The position numbers and the translations under genes are program-made. This document shows positions 41,615 through 47,674 of a DNA stretch of 47,674 bases, piece by piece. The stretch's first letter is position 1. Each line of letters begins with the position of its first letter. Source of the stretch: Anaerofustis stercorihominis. Its GTDB lineage: Bacteria; Bacillota; Clostridia; Eubacteriales; Anaerofustaceae. The notes under the pieces were generated by a model. It was given only the letters and a program-made list of their open reading frames with translations, did not search any database and was not told the origin of the DNA. The DNA lies in the NCBI RefSeq assembly GCF_005844425.1, contig NZ_SPHL01000012.1, positions 1 to 47,674 of the forward strand, in the 5' to 3' direction.

Positions 41615-41873
41615 ACCGTAGAGAAAGAGTAGTAGACAAGATAAGAATGATTTACAGAGAGTTATAAGACGGTGAGATTATAGCATGATTTCCTTGTTGA
41701 ATGGACTTTTGAGGGTGGCTTTGAAATGAAAAAAGTATGGGCCATCGGGCACCCGACCCGTTATCATAAAGGGCGTATATGATGGTATACGAATTTGAGT
41801 GGGCATATTATATATGTCAATTTGAGTGGCAACGCGGATATTTCGCCTCAAGCAATTTTGCTTGAGGCTTTTT
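41615..41873 (+). promoter_or_regulatory. T-box riboswitch, tRNA-Trp specific, with terminator
   Basis: A leader of ~260 nt. Stem I includes GAGTAGTAGACAAG near 41630, and the specifier loop reads GAATGGAC with codon TGG at 41702-41704. The antiterminator pairs TTGAG (41822-41826) and GCG (41834-41836) with CGC (41844-41846) and CTCAA (41847-41851), leaving the 7-nt bulge TGGCAAC (canonical UGGNACC with one change). The base N is C, which pairs with the G73 discriminator of bacterial tRNA-Trp. The competing terminator is GCCTCAAGCA (41845-41854) / TGCTTGAGGC (41859-41868) followed by five T. Uncharged tRNA-Trp should therefore turn on the transporter genes downstream. Confidence 0.93.
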
Positions 41874-41916
41874 CTATATTAAAAATAAAAATTTTTAATA
41901 AAGAGAGGAAAGACAA

Positions 41917-42930
41917 ATGAAAATGAAAAAAGTATTAATGGTAGGACTAAGTTTAATGTGTATGGCAGGAGTGCTTGCAGGATGTGGTAATTCATCAGGA
42001 TCAAGTGATGGAAATTATGAAATAGGTATTTTACAATTTGCAAATCACGGTTCTTTGGATAACTGCAGAGAAGGTTTTTTACAAGGATTAAAGGAAGAAG
42101 GAATTGAAGAAGGAAAGAATTTAACAGTTACATATAAAAATTCTGGTTCAGATATGGCAACTGATAATCAAATTGCATCAAGTTTTGCTTCAAAAGATTA
42201 TGATCTTATTTGTGCAATAGCAACTCCAAGTGCACAAAGCGCATACAACGCAACTAAAGATAAGGATACTCCCGTTGTTTACACAGCTGTTACATCTCCA
42301 AAACTTGCTGGATTTGTAGACGATAATAATAAAAATGTTGGAAATATAACAGGTACATCTGATTTGATTTTGGCAGACGAACAATTAAAATTAATAAAAG
42401 ATATGATGCCTGATGTTAAAAATGTAGGAATTCTTTACAGTACAAGTGAAGTTAATTCACAGTCAGGTATTGAAGCATATGAAAATGCAGCTTCAAAATA
42501 TGGAATAACTATTGTTACACAAGGTATAAGCTCTTCTGCTGATATTCCTATGGCAACAGACAGTTTACTTAAAAAAGTTGATTGTATAACAAATTTAACT
42601 GATAATACTGTTGTAAGCAATCTTCCAACAATTTTAGATAAAGCAAACAAAGCGAAAATTCCAGTTTTCGGTTCTGAAGTTGAACAAATAAAAAATGGTT
42701 GTATTGCTTGTGTCGGTATTGATTATGTAAAACTTGGAAACCAAACAGGAAAAATGGCTGCAAAAATATTAAAAGGTGAAGCTACGGCAAAAGATATGGA
42801 ATTTGAAACATTTAATGCTGGCGAAATTGTTATAAATACAAAAGTTGCATCTGATCTTGGAATAACAATTCCTGATAGTGTACAATCAAGTGCTTCACAA
42901 ACTTTTGATAGTGTTGCTTCTGAAGAATAA
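41917..42930 (+). CDS. trpX: Tryptophan ABC transporter, substrate-binding lipoprotein
   Basis: 337 residues. A signal peptide ends in the lipobox LAGC (Cys23), so the protein is anchored outside the membrane. The mature part is an ABC_sub_bind (PF04392) periplasmic-binding fold with 'YEIGILQFANHGSLDNCREGFLQGLKEEG', 'DYDLICAIATPSAQSAYNATKD' and 'CIACVGIDYVKLGNQTGKMAAKILKGE'. This family, with the permease and ATPase downstream, forms the TrpXYZ type uptake system. The tryptophan assignment comes from the T-box with specifier UGG. GAGAGGAAAG precedes the ATG. Confidence 0.92.
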   Translation: MKMKKVLMVGLSLMCMAGVLAGCGNSSGSSDGNYEIGILQFANHGSLDNCREGFLQGLKEEGIEEGKNLTVTYKNSGSDMATDNQIASSFASKDYDLICAIATPSAQSAYNATKDKDTPVVYTAVTSPKLAGFVDDNNKNVGNITGTSDLILADEQLKLIKDMMPDVKNVGILYSTSEVNSQSGIEAYENAASKYGITIVTQGISSSADIPMATDSLLKKVDCITNLTDNTVVSNLPTILDKANKAKIPVFGSEVEQIKNGCIACVGIDYVKLGNQTGKMAAKILKGEATAKDMEFETFNAGEIVINTKVASDLGITIPDSVQSSASQTFDSVASEE

Positions 42931-42941
42931 TAATAATTTAA

Positions 42942-42973
42942 TTGCCATATATAAGTTTTCTTATATATGGCAA
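42942..42973 (+). other. Intercistronic hairpin between trpX and trpY
   Basis: A perfect 13-bp stem (TTGCCATATATAA / TTATATATGGCAA) with a 6-nt loop and no T run. It may protect the trpX message, giving more binding protein than permease. Confidence 0.65.
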
Positions 42974-43047
42974 ACTATAAAAGTTTATAAATATAAGATT
43001 AATATTTAATTTCATATTTATACATTTTAAGAAAAGAGGAGAGTGTT

Positions 43048-43926
43048 TTGGATTTATTACTTAGTATTTTTGAACAGGGCTTTATATATGCAATAATGGC
43101 TCTTGGCGTATATATTACATATAAAATTTTGGATTTTCCGGATTTATCAGTTGACGGAACTTTTCCCCTTGGGGCTGCAATTACTGCAGTACTTATTACA
43201 ATGGGAGTTAATCCTTATGTAACTTTAATAATTTCTCTACTTGGGGGAGCTTTAGCCGGAGTGCTTACGGGTATAATACACGTAAAGTTTAAAGTAAGGG
43301 ACTTGCTTTCAGGGATTATTATGATGACGGCTTTATATACTATAAATTTACGAATAGCCGGTGGAGTGGCAAATGTTCCTATTTTTAATTATAAAACTAT
43401 TTTTGATAATGATTTTATAAATGGTATTTTCCCTGATTCCATATCGCAGTTTAAAACAGTTATAGTAGTTTTTATTATACTTTTAATTGCTAAATTATTA
43501 CTTGATTTATATTTAAAAACAAAATCAGGATATTTATTAAGAGCAGTAGGGGATAATGAAAAAATAGTTACTTCTCTTGCAAAAGACAGCGGAATAACAA
43601 AGATAATTGGGCTTGCTCTTGCAAATGGGCTTGTTGCTCTTGCGGGAAGTGTAATGTGTCAACAACAAAGATTTTTTGAAATTACAATGGGAACGGGAAC
43701 AATCGTTATAGGTCTTGCAAGCGTAATAATAGGTATGAATGTTTTTAAAACAAATAAGTTAAAAGCAACTACCGCAGTTGTTTTAGGTTCTGTTATTTAT
43801 AAGGCATGTGTTGCAATAGCTATTGAATGTGGACTTGAAGCTTCTGATTTGAAACTTGTAACGGCTGTTTTATTCTTTGTTATTTTGGTATTCAGCATGG
43901 ATAGGAAGAAGAAGGTGAAATCATGA
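43048..43926 (+). CDS. trpY: Tryptophan ABC transporter, permease
   Basis: A 292-residue membrane protein of the branched-chain-amino-acid type permease family (PF02653), with about eight hydrophobic segments. 'LDFPDLSVDGTFPLGAAITAVLI' near residue 30 and 'GLALANGLVALAGSVMCQQQRFFEITMGTGTIVIGLASVIIG' are hallmarks of TrpY-like permeases. The start is TTG with AGAGGAGAG upstream. Its end overlaps the ATPase gene by 4 nt. Confidence 0.9.
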   Translation: MDLLLSIFEQGFIYAIMALGVYITYKILDFPDLSVDGTFPLGAAITAVLITMGVNPYVTLIISLLGGALAGVLTGIIHVKFKVRDLLSGIIMMTALYTINLRIAGGVANVPIFNYKTIFDNDFINGIFPDSISQFKTVIVVFIILLIAKLLLDLYLKTKSGYLLRAVGDNEKIVTSLAKDSGITKIIGLALANGLVALAGSVMCQQQRFFEITMGTGTIVIGLASVIIGMNVFKTNKLKATTAVVLGSVIYKACVAIAIECGLEASDLKLVTAVLFFVILVFSMDRKKKVKS

Positions 43927-44702
43927 TAAAACTTGAACATATAGATAAATATTTTAATATAGGAACTATAAACGAATTATGTTTATTTAAAGATTTTAAC
44001 TTAGATATTAATGACGGTGATTTTATTTCTGTTATAGGAAGTAACGGTTCAGGAAAAACTACGGTATTAAACTTAATATGTGGAAGTTTAGAACCTGAAA
44101 ATGGTAAAATTATATTAGATAATGAAGATATAACAAAACAAAAAGAATATATAAGAAGTAGAAAAATAGGAAGAGTATATCAAGATCCGTCAATGGGAAC
44201 TTGTCCAAGCATGACTATACTTGAAAATATGTCCTTAGCTGATAATAAAGGAAAATCTTATGGGCTTGGAATGGGGACAAATAAGAAGAGAGTAAATTAT
44301 TATAAAGATCTTTTGTCTAGATTAAACCTTGGACTTGAAAATATGCTAGATACGAAAGTTGGTGCATTATCAGGAGGGCAAAGACAGGCAATGGCTCTTT
44401 TAATGACAACAATGTCAGATATAAAATTCTTAATTTTAGATGAGCATACAGCTGCGCTTGATCCTAAAACTGCTGAACTTATAATGAAATTTACAGATGA
44501 GATTGTAAAAGAAAAGAAGATAACTACAATAATGGTAACTCATAATCTTCGTTTTGCTACTGAATATGGAAATAGAATTTTAATGATGCATAAAGGTAAT
44601 GTGATTATTGATAAAGCAGGGGAAGAAAAAGAAAATATAGATATAGATGATCTTCTTTCTAAATTTAATGAAATAAGCATTGAACTTGGAAATTCAATAT
44701 AA
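43923..44702 (+). CDS. trpZ: Tryptophan ABC transporter, ATP-binding protein
   Basis: 259 residues. Walker A GSNGSGKTT, Q-loop VYQDPSMGTCPSMTILENM, signature LSGGQRQAM, Walker B FLILDEHTAALDP and the H-loop VTH are all intact. The ATGA overlap with the permease gene shows translational coupling. It closes the T-box controlled operon, followed at once by a terminator. Confidence 0.93.
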   Translation: MIKLEHIDKYFNIGTINELCLFKDFNLDINDGDFISVIGSNGSGKTTVLNLICGSLEPENGKIILDNEDITKQKEYIRSRKIGRVYQDPSMGTCPSMTILENMSLADNKGKSYGLGMGTNKKRVNYYKDLLSRLNLGLENMLDTKVGALSGGQRQAMALLMTTMSDIKFLILDEHTAALDPKTAELIMKFTDEIVKEKKITTIMVTHNLRFATEYGNRILMMHKGNVIIDKAGEEKENIDIDDLLSKFNEISIELGNSI

Positions 44703-44730
44703 AAAAAGACCTTATATAAGGTCTTTTTTT
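44701..44730. terminator. Bidirectional terminator between trpZ and glpK
   Basis: A perfect 30-bp palindrome (arms AAAAAAAGACCTTAT / ATAAGGTCTTTTTTT), overlapping the stop codons of both convergent genes. Confidence 0.92.
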
Positions 44731-46225
44731 ATATTTCATCTTTTTTTGTTAAACACATTTTTACAGAATGTTTCCAGCCTGCATATAATTCTTTTCTTTT
44801 CTCTTCTGTTATTTCACTATTAAAAAGTTTGCTTGTTTTTCTTACTTCTTTTAATTCTTTTTCACTATTCCATACTCCTGTTGCAAGTCCAGCAAGGAAT
44901 GCTGCTCCCATTGCTGTAGATTCTATGCAGTTTGGTTTGTTTACAGGGCAGTTTAGTATATCTGATTGGAACTGCATTATAAAGTCGTTTTGACAAGCAC
45001 CTCCGTCAACCATAAGTTCTTTTAGAGGAATCTTACTGTCATCTTCTATTGCATCAAGGAGATCTTTTGTTTGATAACAGATGCTTTCAAGAGCTGCTCT
45101 TACAATATGCGCTTTTTTTGCTCCTCTTGTAATTCCGGTTATAATTCCTTTTGCATACATATCCCAATAAGGAGCTCCAAGACCTGTAAATGCAGGCACT
45201 ATATATACACCATTAGTATCATTTACACTTGTTGCGATTTGATATGTTTCTGCTGCTGTTTGAATCATACCAAGTTCATCTCTTAGCCACTGAACAACAG
45301 CTCCTCCAATAAATACGCTTCCTTCAAGGGCATAAGTGATTTTTCCGTCAATACCATAAGCGATAGTTGTTAAAAGTCCGTTATGAGATTTTATTGGTTC
45401 TTCTCCTGTATTCATAAGTAGGAATAGTCCTGTACCGTATGTATTTTTTGCTTCTCCTATATTGTAGCATCCTTGACCGAATAGGGCAGATTGTTGATCT
45501 CCTGCAACGCCTGCAATAGGAATTTCTTTTCCTAAAATTTCTTTATCCATATATCCAATTATCCCACTGCTATTAACAACTTCAGGTAAGATATTTTTAG
45601 GAATATCTAAAGCTTCCATTATTTTTTCATCCCATTTTAGATTATGGATATCATAAAGCATTGTTCTTGATGCATTTGTGTAGTCTGTTGCATGTACTTT
45701 TCCTTTTGTTAGATTGTATATAAGCCATGTATCAATGGTTCCAAAAAGAATTTTCCCTTCTTCGGCTTTCTTTCTTGCTCCCTCGACATTATCTAAAATC
45801 CATTTAATTTTTGTTGCAGAGAAATAAGCATCAATCTTAAGTCCTGTTGTATTTATTATATGTTGTTCAAGACCTTTTTCTCTTAGGTCTTCGCATATAT
45901 CTGCAGTTCTTCTGCACTGCCATACTATTGCGTTATATATTGGGTATCCTGTATCTTTATCCCATAAAACAGTGGTTTCTCTTTGATTAGTTATACCGAC
46001 TCCTTTAATATCATCAATATTTATATTAGCTTTTTGAACACATTGTTTTATGGTAAACAATTGTGTCATCCATATTTCCATTGCGTCATGCTCAACATAT
46101 CCTGCCTTTGGATAAATTTGTTTGAATTCTCTTTGTTCAACACTGACTATGTCTGCGTTTTCATCAAATAAAATCGTTCTACAGCTTGTTGTACCTTGGT
46201 CGATTGCCAATATATATTTTTTCAT
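44729..46225 (-). CDS. glpK: Glycerol kinase
   Basis: Phosphorylates glycerol to sn-glycerol 3-phosphate in the cytoplasm. 498 residues, normal length. FGGY-family motifs are '[23 protein letters not shown]' (residues 4-26), the substrate region '[19 protein letters not shown]', '[10 protein letters not shown]', '[16 protein letters not shown]' and '[21 protein letters not shown]'. GAGGTGA precedes the ATG. Monocistronic; glpF and glpD are not in the window. It is divergent from an RpiR-type regulator. Confidence 0.96.
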   Translation of the reverse strand: MKKYILAIDQGTTSCRTILFDENADIVSVEQREFKQIYPKAGYVEHDAMEIWMTQLFTIKQCVQKANINIDDIKGVGITNQRETTVLWDKDTGYPIYNAIVWQCRRTADICEDLREKGLEQHIINTTGLKIDAYFSATKIKWILDNVEGARKKAEEGKILFGTIDTWLIYNLTKGKVHATDYTNASRTMLYDIHNLKWDEKIMEALDIPKNILPEVVNSSGIIGYMDKEILGKEIPIAGVAGDQQSALFGQGCYNIGEAKNTYGTGLFLLMNTGEEPIKSHNGLLTTIAYGIDGKITYALEGSVFIGGAVVQWLRDELGMIQTAAETYQIATSVNDTNGVYIVPAFTGLGAPYWDMYAKGIITGITRGAKKAHIVRAALESICYQTKDLLDAIEDDSKIPLKELMVDGGACQNDFIMQFQSDILNCPVNKPNCIESTAMGAAFLAGLATGVWNSEKELKEVRKTSKLFNSEITEEKRKELYAGWKHSVKMCLTKKDEI

Positions 46226-46254
46226 AGGCTCACCTCTTTATGTTTATATATACT

Positions 46255-46284
46255 ATTATACTTCATTATGTATACGTTTAGCAA
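46255..46284 (-). promoter_or_regulatory. Promoter of glpK with cre-like overlap
   Basis: Minus strand TTGCTA (46279-46284) and TATAAT (46255-46260), spacer 18 nt. The plus-strand sequence ATGTATACGTTTAGCA (about 46268-46283) resembles a CcpA cre site with two mismatches and overlaps the -35. Confidence 0.6.
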
Positions 46285-46339
46285 TATAATAATTTTATGT
46301 AAATAGTTTGTAAATATAATATTAAGATATTTATTTTAA

Positions 46340-46348
46340 TGATATAAT
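46340..46348 (+). promoter_or_regulatory. Extended -10 promoter of the RpiR-type gene
   Basis: TGATATAAT, 30 nt before the start codon. Confidence 0.5.
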
Positions 46349-46378
46349 ATAAAATAATATGATTAAAGGTAATATAAA

Positions 46379-47218
46379 ATGGATATATATAAATTTTTTG
46401 ATAAGAACAAAAATTATACAAAATTAGAAGAAAGAATTATTGATTATTTTTATGATAATATAGATTCTATTTTTTTTATGACAATTGGTGAAATTTCAAA
46501 AGATTTAAACATTTCTCAAGCAACGATTTCTAGATTTGTTAGGCATGCTGGATATTCAAATTTTAAATCTTTAAAGAATGCAATTTTAAGTAATCTGGGA
46601 AAAAAGACACCCGGGGAAAAAATTAGAGTATCTATAGACAAAAATATTGATGATCCGATATCTTCTTTTTATTTATATCAACAGAATTGCATTAATAAAA
46701 CTTTTGATATGCTTGATTTAAATGTAATTGATAATATTTCACAAAGTATTATTGATTCTAAAAATATCTTTTTATATGGTAAAGGTGCTGCAAAAAGTTT
46801 ATGTGATTTATTAAAATTTAGATTAAAACGATTTGGGAAAAATGTAATTATAATGAATTCAAGCGGCTCGGAAATGTTTGAAGATTTAATTAATATTAGA
46901 AAAGATGATTTAGTTATAATTTTTTCCTTTGAAAATTTATCAAAAGAAGTTGAAGTTATTTTATCTTATGCAAAGAAGGTTTACTTTAAAACTGCAATTT
47001 TTACCAGAAGAAAACATGATAAGTTATTAGATTGCGTTGACTTTGTTGTAAATGTGTATAGAGGACAACCTAATGAATATCATTCAATGGCTGCTCCTGT
47101 TATTCTTTTAGATAGCTTGGTAATTTTAACGGCATATAAAATGGGAGAAGATGTTATAAATAAATTGGAAGAACTTCATTGCTTAAAAGATTATTATATA
47201 GATAAAATACCAAGATAA
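46379..47218 (+). CDS. RpiR-family (MurR-like) regulator with SIS domain
   Basis: 279 residues. Residues ~1-77 form the HTH_6 domain ('KLEERIIDYFYDNIDSIFFMTIGEISKDLNISQATISRFVRHAGYSNFKSLKNAI'). Residues ~110-250 form a SIS phosphosugar-binding domain ('SIIDSKNIFLYGKGAAKSLCDLLKFRLKRFGKNVIIMNSSG', 'LVIIFSFENLSKEVEVILSYAKK'). Such proteins sense phosphosugars. Divergent orientation to glpK suggests a possible target, but this is inference. The ribosome-binding site is AAAGG. Confidence 0.9.
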   Translation: MDIYKFFDKNKNYTKLEERIIDYFYDNIDSIFFMTIGEISKDLNISQATISRFVRHAGYSNFKSLKNAILSNLGKKTPGEKIRVSIDKNIDDPISSFYLYQQNCINKTFDMLDLNVIDNISQSIIDSKNIFLYGKGAAKSLCDLLKFRLKRFGKNVIIMNSSGSEMFEDLINIRKDDLVIIFSFENLSKEVEVILSYAKKVYFKTAIFTRRKHDKLLDCVDFVVNVYRGQPNEYHSMAAPVILLDSLVILTAYKMGEDVINKLEELHCLKDYYIDKIPR

Positions 47219-47238
47219 GTATTTCATACTTATCTTGG
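47210..47238. terminator. Palindrome spanning both stop codons of convergent genes
   Basis: CCAAGATAAGTAT (47210-47222) / ATACTTATCTTGG (47226-47238) with a 3-nt loop. No real T run follows on either strand, so it is at best a weak bidirectional terminator. Confidence 0.5.
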
Positions 47239-47674
47239 CGATACTAAAACATCAACATAATTTCCACCCATAGAATAGATTTTCTTTAAACATTTTTTTA
47301 ATAATGTTGCACTCTCAACTTGTATATCTATACTTTCAGAAATATTAATTGAATATTTATTATTTTTTATTGAATATTTTAATTGTTCAATAGTATTAAT
47401 ATCATCAAATATACTGTTATAAATACAACCATATTGAGTTGCTTGATGAGTATCACTTCCTGCTATATAATTGATATTTAGTTTTTCACTTAATTCTTTT
47501 GTTTTATTTATTGTGTAGTCTTTATTTAAAGCAATATCTTTTCCATTTAAGTCTATAAAATCAAGTTGATTTAATAATTTAAGGGGTAGAGATGGTATAT
47601 TGCTTCCTTTTCTGTAAGGGTGAGCTGCTCCTATAATTATATTATAAGATTTAAGAAGAGATATTAAATTTTCA
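47230..47674 (-). CDS. PHP-domain metal-dependent hydrolase, 3' part only
   Basis: A minus-strand frame is open from the window end down to TAA at 47230-47232, giving the last 147 residues of a protein. 'IIIGAAHPYRKGSNIPS' and 'NYIAGSDTHQATQYGCIY' carry the histidine and the Asp-x-His pattern of late PHP-domain motifs, used for binding metals in phosphoesterases such as YciV-like nucleases. The C-terminal ~60 residues are Ile/Asn-rich and lack recognised motifs. The start, and hence full domain content, lies outside the window. Confidence 0.75.
   Translation of the reverse strand, partial: ENLISLLKSYNIIIGAAHPYRKGSNIPSLPLKLLNQLDFIDLNGKDIALNKDYTINKTKELSEKLNINYIAGSDTHQATQYGCIYNSIFDDINTIEQLKYSIKNNKYSINISESIDIQVESATLLKKCLKKIYSMGGNYVDVLVSPR

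Overview
The window is AT-rich DNA of a low-GC, probably anaerobic and spore-forming Clostridia-type Firmicute. The evidence is spoIIP, a Rex-linked butyrate operon, a 4-hydroxybutyryl-CoA dehydratase gene, an F-type ATP synthase with sodium-type c-subunit residues, a tRNA-Trp T-box, a CIRCE element and typical AGGAGG ribosome-binding sites. I cannot name the species. No insertion sequence, phage module or CRISPR array is visible.

Layout. 0-0.1 kb: 3' end of a 5S rRNA and its terminator. 0.3-6.4 kb: L,D-transpeptidase, CBS-domain protein, TRIC/UPF0126 membrane protein, DUF1307-type lipoprotein, an autoregulated YtrA-type GntR/ABC operon and a DUF1697 protein. 6.4-9.6 kb: a 0.67 kb gene-free stretch with nested inverted repeats, then a large surface protein. 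9.8-14.4 kb: CIRCE-controlled Hsp20, an XRE-type membrane regulator, an orphan SAF-domain oxidoreductase, spoIIP with a small membrane protein, and rex under a perfect 22-bp palindrome. 14.6-20.5 kb: thl-crt-hbd-bcd-etfB-etfA, which converts acetyl-CoA to butyryl-CoA. 20.6-23.5 kb, convergent to it: abfD-abfT, which makes crotonyl-CoA from 4-hydroxybutyrate and starts at a sigma-54 type promoter. 23.6-28.4 kb: polysaccharide deacetylase, two tandem HAD phosphatases, tsaC/ywlC, rpiB and dCMP deaminase. 28.4-35.7 kb: the ATP synthase operon atpZ-I-B-E-F-H-A-G-C-D, with epsilon placed before beta. 35.8-38.7 kb: tRNA-Lys(CUU), a broken btpA gene, a ribulose-phosphate-3-epimerase-like gene and a divergent DeoR regulator, resembling a remnant of an sgc-type sugar locus. 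38.7-40.9 kb: glycerol-1-phosphate dehydrogenase with a GntR/UTRA regulator, two palindromic operators and a 73-residue ORF. 41.1-44.7 kb: a small SecB-like protein, then a T-box (specifier UGG) controlling a trpXYZ-type tryptophan ABC transporter. 44.7-47.7 kb: glycerol kinase, an RpiR-type regulator and a PHP-domain protein cut by the window end.

How the parts fit. Two carbon routes, acetyl-CoA condensation and 4-hydroxybutyrate dehydration, meet at crotonyl-CoA and share the Bcd/EtfAB step, with the NADH sensor Rex encoded just upstream. Ferredoxin reduced by Bcd/Etf bifurcation could drive an ion pump that feeds the ATP synthase; no such pump lies in this window. The most informative observations are the sigma-54 promoter of abfDT, the atpC/atpD order, the T-box whose specifier and discriminator-contact bases both indicate tRNA-Trp, the non-canonical palindrome at rex, and the doubly damaged btpA.
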